64,000 nt of DNA. Source: Bacteroides pyogenes_A (GTDB lineage Bacteria > Bacteroidota > Bacteroidia > Bacteroidales > Bacteroidaceae). Location of the stretch: the NCBI RefSeq assembly GCF_048595595.1, contig NZ_CP184347.1; one strand, written 5' to 3'. The first letter of the stretch is position 1, and every line of letters begins with the position of its first letter. Position numbers and translations under genes: made by a program. The notes beneath the pieces are model-generated. The model ran no database searches, was not told the DNA's origin, and saw only the letters and a list, made by a program, of their open reading frames with translations. This document shows positions 24,967-32,490 of the stretch, piece after piece.

Positions 24967-25239
24967 ATGAACATTAAACCATTGGCAGACAGAGTGCTTA
25001 TTCTCCCTGCACCTGCGGAAGAAAAAACGGTTGGCGGTATCATCATTCCCGATACGGCAAAAGAGAAACCTTTGAAAGGCGAAGTTGTGGCGGTAGGTCA
25101 CGGTACGAAAGACGAAGAGATGGTATTGAAAGTGGGCGATACGGTTTTGTATGGCAAATATGCCGGAACGGAACTCGAAGTGGAAGGCTCGAAATACCTC
25201 ATCATGCGTCAGAGCGACGTACTGGCAGTCTTGGGTTAA
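24967..25239 (+). CDS. groES: Co-chaperonin GroES
   Basis: 90 residues from the ATG at 24967 (MNIKPLADRVLILPAP). The mobile loop EEKTVGGIIIPDTAKEK and the C-terminal YLIMRQSDVLAVL are typical. GroES caps the GroEL cavity during ATP-driven folding. It lies 43 nt upstream of groEL, the usual operon order. No CIRCE inverted repeat was seen in the leader. Confidence 0.98.
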   Translation: MNIKPLADRVLILPAPAEEKTVGGIIIPDTAKEKPLKGEVVAVGHGTKDEEMVLKVGDTVLYGKYAGTELEVEGSKYLIMRQSDVLAVLG

Positions 25240-25282
25240 TAATCAAATCAATCATAAATAATAAAAATCGTACATAAGTATC

Positions 25283-26920
25283 ATGGCAAAAGAAATATTA
25301 TTCAATATCGACGCCCGCGACCAGTTGAAAAAAGGTGTCGACGCATTGGCAAATGCAGTTAAAATAACACTCGGCCCGAAAGGACGTAACGTGATTATCG
25401 AAAAGAAATTCGGCGCTCCGCACATCACAAAAGACGGTGTGACCGTGGCTAAAGAAATAGATTTGGCCGACGCATATCAGAACACAGGCGCTCAGCTGGT
25501 GAAAGAGGTAGCCTCCAAGACAGGAGATGATGCCGGCGACGGTACTACCACAGCTACCGTTCTGGCTCAGGCTATCGTATCCGAAGGCTTGAAGAACGTT
25601 ACTGCCGGAGCCAGCCCGATGGATATCAAACGCGGTATCGACAAGGCTGTTGCCAAAGTGGTGGAATCTATCAAGGCGCAATCTGAAAAAGTGGGCGACA
25701 ACTACGATAAGATTGAACAAGTGGCTACCGTGTCTGCCAACAATGACCCGGTGATCGGCAAACTGATTGCGGATGCAATGCGTAAGGTTTCCAAAGATGG
25801 TGTAATTACCATTGAAGAAGCGAAAGGAACGGATACTACCATCGGTGTGGTAGAAGGCATGCAGTTCGACCGCGGTTATCTGTCGGCTTATTTTGTGACC
25901 AATACCGAGAAGATGGAATGTGAGATGGAAAAACCTTACATCCTCATCTACGATAAGAAGATCTCGAACCTGAAAGATTTTCTGCCTATCCTTGAGCCTG
26001 CCGTTCAGTCGGGTCGTCCTTTGTTGGTGATTGCGGAAGATGTAGACAGCGAAGCGTTGACAACTTTGGTTGTAAACCGTCTGCGCTCTCAGTTGAAGAT
26101 CTGTGCAGTGAAAGCTCCGGGCTTCGGCGACCGTCGTAAAGAAATGCTGGAAGACATCGCTGTCTTGACCGGCGGTGTGGTAATCAGCGAAGAAAAAGGT
26201 CTGACACTGGAACAGGCTACACTCGAAATGTTGGGTACAGCCGACAAGGTGACGGTATCGAAAGACAATACGACAATTGTGAACGGTGCCGGTGAGAAAC
26301 AGAACATCAAAGAACGTTGCGAGCAGATCAAGACTCAGATCGGCGCAACCAAATCCGACTACGACCGTGAAAAACTGCAAGAGCGTTTGGCCAAACTGTC
26401 GGGTGGCGTAGCGGTTCTTTACGTGGGTGCCGCTTCCGAAGTGGAAATGAAAGAAAAGAAAGACCGTGTGGACGATGCGTTGCGTGCGACTCGCGCGGCT
26501 ATCGAAGAAGGTACTGTGCCGGGTGGCGGTGTGACTTACATCCGCGCTATCGATGCTATCGACGGAATGAAGGGCGAGAATGTCGATGAAACGACCGGTA
26601 TCGAAATCATCAAACGCGCCATTGAAGAGCCTCTCCGCCAGATTGTGGCCAATGCAGGCAAAGAAGGCGCCGTAGTGGTGCAGAAAGTTCGTGAAGGAAA
26701 AGCCGACTTCGGATACAATGCACGTACCGACATTTATGAAAACCTTCATGCGGCGGGAGTGGTAGATCCTGCCAAAGTGGCTCGCGTGGCTTTGGAAAAC
26801 GCAGCTTCTATCGCGGGAATGTTCCTGACTACGGAATGCGTCATCGTAGAGAAGAAAGAAGATAAACCCGAAATGCCGATGGGCGCTCCCGGAATGGGAG
26901 GCATGGGCGGAATGATGTAA
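25283..26920 (+). CDS. groL: Chaperonin GroEL
   Basis: 545 residues, the standard length. Landmark blocks include VTLGPKGRNVIIE (written here as ITLGPKGRNVI), GDGTTTATVLAQAI with the ATP-site Asp, ANNDPVIGKLIADAM, PGFGDRRKEMLEDIA and the C-terminal Gly-Gly-Met tail MGAPGMGGMGGMM. It forms the double heptameric ring that folds proteins with GroES. A terminator follows at 26954-26985. Confidence 0.99.
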   Translation: MAKEILFNIDARDQLKKGVDALANAVKITLGPKGRNVIIEKKFGAPHITKDGVTVAKEIDLADAYQNTGAQLVKEVASKTGDDAGDGTTTATVLAQAIVSEGLKNVTAGASPMDIKRGIDKAVAKVVESIKAQSEKVGDNYDKIEQVATVSANNDPVIGKLIADAMRKVSKDGVITIEEAKGTDTTIGVVEGMQFDRGYLSAYFVTNTEKMECEMEKPYILIYDKKISNLKDFLPILEPAVQSGRPLLVIAEDVDSEALTTLVVNRLRSQLKICAVKAPGFGDRRKEMLEDIAVLTGGVVISEEKGLTLEQATLEMLGTADKVTVSKDNTTIVNGAGEKQNIKERCEQIKTQIGATKSDYDREKLQERLAKLSGGVAVLYVGAASEVEMKEKKDRVDDALRATRAAIEEGTVPGGGVTYIRAIDAIDGMKGENVDETTGIEIIKRAIEEPLRQIVANAGKEGAVVVQKVREGKADFGYNARTDIYENLHAAGVVDPAKVARVALENAASIAGMFLTTECVIVEKKEDKPEMPMGAPGMGGMGGMM

Positions 26921-26953
26921 TATCGTCCTTTCGGTTTAATCAAACAAAGAAGC

Positions 26954-26996
26954 AGGCTGCCTCATCGTGTACTTTGAGGCAGCCTTATTTTTAATT
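26954..26996 (+). terminator. groESL terminator
   Basis: Perfect 11-bp stem AGGCTGCCTCA (26954-26964) and TGAGGCAGCCT (26975-26985) with a 10-nt loop, followed by TATTTTTAATTTT. Confidence 0.9.
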
Positions 26997-27375
26997 TTCC
27001 GGTTTCAACCATGATAGTTCCCTTGCTTTAGCTTGCCTGCAAACGCGCAACGTTCTTTTCAGCCTGCTTATTCTCCTGTCTTGTCTCAGTAAATAAATGG
27101 TCAAAATAGCTTAGAGAGCAAGATAATCAAACTTTTATTTCATTACTTTTTTATTTTCCGGATAAATCTTTTTTATCTATTCAAATTGACGCTCTTTTCC
27201 GGACTTTGTTTGTTATTTGTCTCTTTGTCTTACCGTATTTCCTTTTTAAATATGTTAAAAGGCCTTTTTTGAGAACTTTTCAGTGTAATTGAACAAACTA
27301 ATAATGATGCTGATTTGTTCTTTTTTTATAGAGTATTCTATAATTATTTTTCTTAACCTTTTAATTTTTCTGACT
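26997..27375. other. AT-rich spacer after groEL
   Basis: About 380 nt, strongly T-rich from 27120 on, with no credible gene. A frame open from 27289 would add 29 hydrophobic residues to the next gene but overlaps obvious leader DNA, so it was not used as the start. Confidence 0.5.
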
Positions 27376-27594
27376 ATGAATAAAAGTGAAATAGGCTTTA
27401 ATGCAGGAAAAGTTTGGCAATTATTGTGTAATAATCAAAGGTGGACTTATGCTGCCCTGAAGAAGGCATCCGGCTTGGATGATTTAGCATTAGGGGCTGC
27501 CATAGGCTGGTTGGCTCGCGAAGATAAAATAGAGATTTATCAGAATGATGACGATCTTTACCTTTACCTGTATGTAAATATCTATATCGGCTGA
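27376..27594 (+). CDS. Small winged helix-turn-helix protein (DUF2582 type)
   Basis: 72 residues from the ATG at 27376 (MNKSEIGFNAGKVWQLL). The sequence NQRWTYAALKKASGLDDLALGAAIGWLAREDKIEI matches the small winged-helix domain of PF10771-type proteins of Bacteroidetes: one HTH followed by a wing with an acidic C-terminal strand. It is probably nucleic-acid binding, but targets are unknown. It stands alone; the next gene has its own promoter. Confidence 0.8.
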   Translation: MNKSEIGFNAGKVWQLLCNNQRWTYAALKKASGLDDLALGAAIGWLAREDKIEIYQNDDDLYLYLYVNIYIG

Positions 27595-27683
27595 TGCTGC
27601 GCTTGGTTGAATCTGAAAAGTTAAAAAAGGGGAAAGGAGATGCTAAAATATCCGTAATATGATTGTGATAGGAAGTTTCAAAC

Positions 27684-27691
27684 TAACTTTG
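27684..27691 (+). promoter_or_regulatory. Promoter -7 box of Omp85 gene
   Basis: TAACTTTG ends one base before an in-frame ATG at 27693, so translation must start further down, at the ATG at 27723. Confidence 0.6.
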
Positions 27692-27722
27692 TATGCTTAA
27701 AGTGGTCTTCTTATTTCTTGAT

Positions 27723-28916
27723 ATGGGTATTAGATTAAACAAACAAATACTTTCTGTATTACTTATTTGGGGGCAAGCGGCTATACATGCGTCAGCTAAT
27801 TCTGTTCCGTCCGAGTATCCGTTGTGCGTTGACGGGAAAAGCATATCGGACACGGTTATGACAAAATATGGCCCCTTACGAAGACTGTTCGACTATTTTG
27901 AGGAAGCTAATAAGGAGAAAAAAGATAAAGCGTTCGATTTTAGCGTGATAGCGGGTCCTCATTATTCCGGTGACACGAAATTTGGGATTGGCATGGTAGC
28001 AGCCGGCTTGTACCATACCGACCGCAACGATACGATTCTTCCCCCTTCCAATATTTCATTCTATGGCGATGTCTCCACAATAGGCTATTATCTTTTGGGA
28101 GTGAGAGGCAATCATTTGTTTCCGCACGATAACTACCGCCTGAATTATAATCTTTATTTCTATTCTTTTCCCGGACTTTATTGGGGAAGGGGCTACGAAC
28201 ACGGAGCGAACCCGGAGAATGAAAGCGAATACAAACGCTTACAGGCTCAGGTGAGGGCAGACTTTATGTTTCGGATATCGAAAAAGCTGTATCTGGGACC
28301 GATGATTGTATTCGACCATGTCGCCGGACGGGATTTTGAGAAGGAAGAATTGCTGGAAGGAATGGATCCGCGTACCACCAACGTCGGTTTCGGACTCTCC
28401 GTTCTTTATGACTCCCGCGATTTTCTGACCAATGCTTACAAGGGATATTATCTGCGCATTGACCAACGGATCAGTCCGTCGTTTCTAAGCAGTAAATACG
28501 CTTTCGGAAGTACCGAGTTCACAGCTTGTTCTTATCATACTGTATGGAAAGGAGGAGTGGTGGCGGGGCAATTCCACACCCAATTGAACTATGGAGAGGT
28601 TCCGTGGGGATTGATGGCAACGCTGGGCGGCGCCTATTCCATGCGCGGATACTACGAAGGTCGCTATCGGGATAAATGCGCGATGGACGCACAAATCGAG
28701 CTTCGCCAGCATGTATGGAAACGGAATGGAGTAGCGGTGTGGATGGGGGCGGGAACCGTTTTTCCCGCATTTTCCGGTTTGCTTGCCAGGCACGTGCTGC
28801 CTAATTACGGCATAGGCTACCGGTGGGAATTTAAGAAAAGAGTGAATGTACGTTTGGATTTAGGGTTTGGCAAACATCAAACCGGATTTATATTTAATGT
28901 CAATGAAGCTTTTTAA
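27723..28916 (+). CDS. Omp85/BamA-type outer-membrane barrel without POTRA domains
   Basis: 397 residues from the ATG at 27723. The signal peptide MGIRLNKQILSVLLIWGQ ends near IHASA. After a short linker (about 45 residues) the protein goes straight into barrel strands; there is no room for POTRA domains. Omp85 marks are AYSMRGYYEGRYRDK, the loop-6 motif (RGY/GRY) near 305, and a C-terminus YGIGYRWEFKKRVNVRLDLGF ending in Phe (only part quoted as a motif). The family inserts or moves material at the outer membrane, and POTRA-less forms are known in Bacteroidetes with unclear roles. Its 3' end overlaps the phosphoethanolamine transferase start. Confidence 0.85.
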   Translation: MGIRLNKQILSVLLIWGQAAIHASANSVPSEYPLCVDGKSISDTVMTKYGPLRRLFDYFEEANKEKKDKAFDFSVIAGPHYSGDTKFGIGMVAAGLYHTDRNDTILPPSNISFYGDVSTIGYYLLGVRGNHLFPHDNYRLNYNLYFYSFPGLYWGRGYEHGANPENESEYKRLQAQVRADFMFRISKKLYLGPMIVFDHVAGRDFEKEELLEGMDPRTTNVGFGLSVLYDSRDFLTNAYKGYYLRIDQRISPSFLSSKYAFGSTEFTACSYHTVWKGGVVAGQFHTQLNYGEVPWGLMATLGGAYSMRGYYEGRYRDKCAMDAQIELRQHVWKRNGVAVWMGAGTVFPAFSGLLARHVLPNYGIGYRWEFKKRVNVRLDLGFGKHQTGFIFNVNEAF

Positions 28917-30609
28917 GAAGATAAAAAAACGGTTCGAAAGTCAGGAGCATTTGTTTTATCTGTTTCTGATCGTTTTGATTACGCCCAACATCGCGCTTTG
29001 CTTTACAGAGCCGTTGCCTTTGATGGCGAAGTTGTGCAACGTATTGCTTCCGTTTGCGTGTTACTATTTGGTGATGACTTTGTCGCGTAATTGCGGCAGA
29101 ACGTTTTGGTTGCTGTTCCCGTTTGTTTTTCTGGGAGCTTTCCAGCTTGTGTTGCTCTACCTGTTCGGGCAGTCGATTATCGCCGTGGATATGTTTCTGA
29201 ATCTGGTGACCACCAATTCGACGGAGGCGATGGAGCTTCTGAACAATCTTCTGCCTGCCATTGTGATGGTGGTGATACTCTATGTGCCCGCTTTGATATT
29301 GGGAATGATTTCTATGGTCCGTAAACGCCGGCTGCCGGCTGCGTTCATAAGTCGCGAGCGGAAACGTGCCTTGGTGCTTCTTTGCGTTTCGCTCTTGACA
29401 CTCGGCGGAGCCTATCTTCAGGATGAGAGATATGAACCGCAGTCGGACTTGTATCCCGTGAACGTATGCTATAATATCGGACTTGCTTTTCAGCGGAATG
29501 CCCGGACGAAGAACTATCACCGGACATCGGAGTCGTTCAGTTTCCATGCCCGATCGACACACCCTGAAGATGAAAATGAGGTGTATGTGATGGTGGTGGG
29601 TGAAACAGCGCGCGCCTTGAACTGGCAATTGTACGGATACGAACGTGAGACGAATCCGCTGCTTTCCCGCCGCGAAGGCTTGGCGGCATTCCCTAAAGCA
29701 CTGTCGGAATCGAACACCACGCACAAGAGCGTACCCATGTTGCTTTCGTCCGTCACGGCGCACAGCTATGATTCGATCTACCGGCAGAAAAGCATTGTCA
29801 CCGCTTTCAAAGAGGCGGGATATCGCACGGCATTTTTCTCCAATCAGCGTTACAACCATTCGTTCATCGACTTCTTCGGCATGGAAGCCGACACTTCCGT
29901 CTTTGTGAAAGAGGAAGCGAATGCCGGTATTGCATACAATCCTTCGGATGACGTGCTTCTGGAAATGGTGAAGCGTGAGCTGGACAAAGGCGCAAAGAAG
30001 CAGTTTATTTTGCTTCATACGTACGGTTCGCATTTCAATTACCGCGAGCGTTATGCTCCCGATGAGGCTTTCTTTACCCCCGATCATCCTGTGGATGCCG
30101 AAGTGAAATACCGTTCGAACCTCATCAACGCCTATGACAATACCATCCGGTATACCGACAGGTTCTTATCCCGCCTGATCGGGTTGTTGGAGCATCGGCG
30201 TGTCGACGCGGCATTGCTCTATACTTCCGACCACGGCGAGGATGTTTTCGATGATTCCCGCCGGCTGTTCCTGCATGCCTCTCCCGTTCCTTCTTACTAT
30301 CAGCTGCATGTACCTTTCCTTGTCTGGATGTCGGAAAGCTACCGCACGGCCTATCCCGCCAAGTGGACTGCTTTGGCGGACAACCGCCTGAAAGACGTTT
30401 CTTCAAGCAGTTCGTTCTTTCCCACCATGCTCCACATTGCCGGGATAGAGACGCCTTACCGGAGCGATTCGCTTTCTGTGGCGAGTACTGCCTACACGAT
30501 GAAGCCGAGGGTGTATCTGAACGATCATAACGAACCTCGTTCGCTGCAACATCTGGGAATGCGGAAGGAAGATTTCCGGATGCTGCAACAGAAAGGAATC
30601 CGTTATTGA
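28903..30609 (+). CDS. Phosphoethanolamine transferase (EptA-like, sulfatase fold)
   Basis: 568 residues from the ATG at 28903, overlapping the barrel gene by 14 nt; an ATG at 28897 is also possible. Five N-terminal TM segments (for example FYLFLIVLITPNIALCF, LLPFACYYLVMTL, VMVVILYVPALILGMI) precede a periplasmic alkaline-phosphatase-fold domain. Motifs are VMVVGETARALNWQLYGY (metal-site Glu), SNTTHKSVPMLLSS (phospho-acceptor Thr), LLHTYGSHF and YTSDHGEDVFDD (metal-site Asp-His). The family transfers phosphoethanolamine from phosphatidylethanolamine to lipid A or other envelope glycans, which lowers sensitivity to cationic peptides. The acceptor here is not known. Confidence 0.9.
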   Translation: MKLFKKIKKRFESQEHLFYLFLIVLITPNIALCFTEPLPLMAKLCNVLLPFACYYLVMTLSRNCGRTFWLLFPFVFLGAFQLVLLYLFGQSIIAVDMFLNLVTTNSTEAMELLNNLLPAIVMVVILYVPALILGMISMVRKRRLPAAFISRERKRALVLLCVSLLTLGGAYLQDERYEPQSDLYPVNVCYNIGLAFQRNARTKNYHRTSESFSFHARSTHPEDENEVYVMVVGETARALNWQLYGYERETNPLLSRREGLAAFPKALSESNTTHKSVPMLLSSVTAHSYDSIYRQKSIVTAFKEAGYRTAFFSNQRYNHSFIDFFGMEADTSVFVKEEANAGIAYNPSDDVLLEMVKRELDKGAKKQFILLHTYGSHFNYRERYAPDEAFFTPDHPVDAEVKYRSNLINAYDNTIRYTDRFLSRLIGLLEHRRVDAALLYTSDHGEDVFDDSRRLFLHASPVPSYYQLHVPFLVWMSESYRTAYPAKWTALADNRLKDVSSSSSFFPTMLHIAGIETPYRSDSLSVASTAYTMKPRVYLNDHNEPRSLQHLGMRKEDFRMLQQKGIRY

Positions 30610-30703
30610 GCGGAATAGCATTAAATAGTGCTAAAAACCGCATCTAAACTGCTGATTGGCTTGTTATTTGCGTATAACCTGTAACGATCAACTATCATAA
30701 AAT

Positions 30704-31669
30704 ATGGCTTATATAGATTATTATCAAATTCTTGGGGTGGAGAAAACCGCTTCGCAAGGTGATATAAAGAAAGCTTTCCGTAAGTTGGCCCGCAAATATC
30801 ATCCCGATTTGAATCCCAACGACCCAAGCGCAAAGGATAAGTTTCAGCAGATCAATGAGGCCAACGAGGTTTTGAGCGATCCCGAAAAGCGCAAGAAATA
30901 CGATGAATACGGCGAGCATTGGAAGTATGCCGATGAGTTTGAGGCGCAGAAGAAAGCGCGGCAAGAGGCCGGCGGCTTCGGCAGTGCCCGGGATTTCGGC
31001 GGTTTCGGCAGCGGGGCAGGAGGATTTACCGACGGAAAGGGAACTTACTGGTATTCGTCCGGTGGGGAAGGATTCGAGGGAAACAATGCCGGGGGATTCT
31101 CCGATTTCTTCGAATCCATGTTCGGAAGCCGTGGCAAGAGAGACGGAAGCGCCGCAGGATTCCGCGGGCAAGATTATACCGCCGAGCTTCATCTCTCGCT
31201 TCGCGACGCTGCACGCACGCATAAACAAATACTGACTGTCAACGGCAAGCAGGTGCGTATCACCATTCCTGCCGGGGTAGCCGACGGTCAGGTCATCAAA
31301 TTGAAAGGCTACGGAGCCGAAGGAATAAACGGAGGTCCTGCGGGCGACTTGTACATCACGTTCGTCATTGCCGCTGATCCGGTGTTCAAACGACTGGGCG
31401 ACGACTTGTACGTAGATGTCGAAATCGACCTCTATACGGCTGTGTTGGGCGGCGATACGGTAATCGACACACTCGACGGAAGAGTGAAACTGAAGGTAAA
31501 ACCGGAGACTCAGAGCGGAACGAAGGTTCGCCTGAAGGGCAAAGGTTTTCCGGTTTATAAGAAAGAAGGGCAAACGGGCGATTTGATCGTGACTTACTCT
31601 GTCGGGATTCCTACCAACCTGACCGAGAAACAGAAAGAATTATTCCGCCAGTTGCAGGCTATGAACTAA
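30704..31669 (+). CDS. cbpA: DnaJ-type co-chaperone, CbpA-like
   Basis: 321 residues. The J-domain occupies residues 1-70 with KYHPDLNP (HPD motif that stimulates DnaK). A Gly/Phe-rich linker follows (residues 95-135, GGFGSARDFGGFGSG). The C-terminal substrate-binding domains run from 145 on, with no CxxCxGxG zinc repeats. Class B DnaJ proteins of this build correspond to CbpA. The downstream gene 6 nt away is the CbpM-type modulator, which supports the assignment. Confidence 0.93.
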   Translation: MAYIDYYQILGVEKTASQGDIKKAFRKLARKYHPDLNPNDPSAKDKFQQINEANEVLSDPEKRKKYDEYGEHWKYADEFEAQKKARQEAGGFGSARDFGGFGSGAGGFTDGKGTYWYSSGGEGFEGNNAGGFSDFFESMFGSRGKRDGSAAGFRGQDYTAELHLSLRDAARTHKQILTVNGKQVRITIPAGVADGQVIKLKGYGAEGINGGPAGDLYITFVIAADPVFKRLGDDLYVDVEIDLYTAVLGGDTVIDTLDGRVKLKVKPETQSGTKVRLKGKGFPVYKKEGQTGDLIVTYSVGIPTNLTEKQKELFRQLQAMN

Positions 31670-31675
31670 AAAAGA

Positions 31676-31999
31676 ATGAACGCTATGCAGACCGAATTGA
31701 TCATTGTCAGTGAATATTGTCAGAAGTGCCACATCGAGCCTTCGTTTATTGATATGCTGAGGGAAGGCGGGTTGATTGAGACACGCATCGAAGGCGGCGA
31801 GCATTATTTGCTTTTGTCCCAACTTCCGGAAGTGGAACGTTACAGCCGGATGTATTACGACCTTTCCATTAACATGGAAGGTATCGACGCTATCCATCAT
31901 TTGCTTGTCAGGATAGAGGAGATGCAACGTGAAATAGATTCGCTTCGAAAGCAGCTCATGCTTTACAGGAGCAGGGAAAGGGAAGAAGCAGACCGGTAG
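31676..31999 (+). CDS. cbpM: Chaperone modulator CbpM-like (MerR-type fold)
   Basis: 107 residues. ELIIVSEYCQKCHIEPSFIDMLREGGLI resembles the CbpM N-terminus, a MerR-like helical fold that binds the CbpA J-domain and blocks its action on DnaK. The C-terminal third is a coiled coil (RIEEMQREIDSLRKQLMLY). It lies 6 nt downstream of cbpA and is followed by strong terminators. Confidence 0.85.
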   Translation: MNAMQTELIIVSEYCQKCHIEPSFIDMLREGGLIETRIEGGEHYLLLSQLPEVERYSRMYYDLSINMEGIDAIHHLLVRIEEMQREIDSLRKQLMLYRSREREEADR

Positions 32000-32066
32000 C
32001 GGACGAAGATTGCCTTCCTTCTTGCCAAGAATCTGTTCTGCGTTGCCGGCAGATGGAAACGGTGAA

Positions 32067-32104
32067 AAACAGAGGCTCTATCCGCGCCGGATAGAGCCTC
32101 TGTT
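32067..32104. terminator. Strong bidirectional hairpin after cbpM
   Basis: Perfect 18-bp stem: AAACAGAGGCTCTATCCG (32067-32084) pairs with CGGATAGAGCCTCTGTTT (32088-32105), loop CGC. A-rich 5' and T-rich 3' flanks allow use in both directions. Its halves equal two consecutive 22-bp units (see findings). Confidence 0.85.
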
Positions 32105-32110
32105 TGCAGT

Positions 32111-32153
32111 AAACGCAGGCTTTGTTTCAATCATACAGAGCCTGCGTTTTTTT
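32111..32153 (+). terminator. Second terminator hairpin after cbpM
   Basis: AAACGCAGGCTTTGT (32111-32125) pairs with ACAGAGCCTGCGTTT (32135-32149), one mismatch, followed by a T7 run. Confidence 0.85.
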
Positions 32154-32154
32154 A

Positions 32155-32475
32155 GTTCCGCGCTTCATTGCGTTGCGGAAACCGAAGTTTTTCGGTCGGG
32201 CCCGGCTTGCATTCACTTGAAGTCCGCGCTTCATTTCGCTAAGGGAATCCAAGTTTTGTGCTAAGCCCGGCTTGCGATTTCTTAAACCTTGCGCTTTATT
32301 GCACTACGAAAATCGAAGTTTTTCGGTCGGGCCCGGCTTGCATTCACCTGAAGTCCGCGCTTCATTTCGCTAAGGGAATCCAAGTTTTGTGCTAAGCCCG
32401 GCTTGCGATTTCTTGAAATTCGCGCTTCATTACACTACGAAAACCGAAGTTTTTCCGTCAGGCTCGGCTTGCGAT
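32155..32475. repeat. Five tandem 65/66-bp repeats in alternating A-B order
   Basis: The core GCCCGGCTTGC (last copy GCTCGGCTTGC) begins at 32200, 32265, 32331, 32396 and 32462, giving spacings 65, 66, 65, 66. Monomers alternate between a type with CGAAGTTTTTCGGTCGGGC and a type with CTAAGGGAATCCAAGTTTTG, so the larger period is 131 bp. The array fills the space between the cbpM terminators and the acyl-CoA dehydrogenase stop. Confidence 0.92.
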
Positions 32476-32490
32476 AACTCAAACTCCCTG

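Noticed and set aside
25298..26749. Long open frame antisense to groEL (483 codons)
   Set aside because: It is a mirror of the strongly biased groEL codons, rich in His/Phe/Cys, with no domain or leader; groEL itself is certain.
28900..30087. Long open frame antisense to the phosphoethanolamine transferase gene
   Set aside because: Low-complexity His/Arg/Gln-rich translation with no motifs; the sense frame has all sulfatase-fold motifs.
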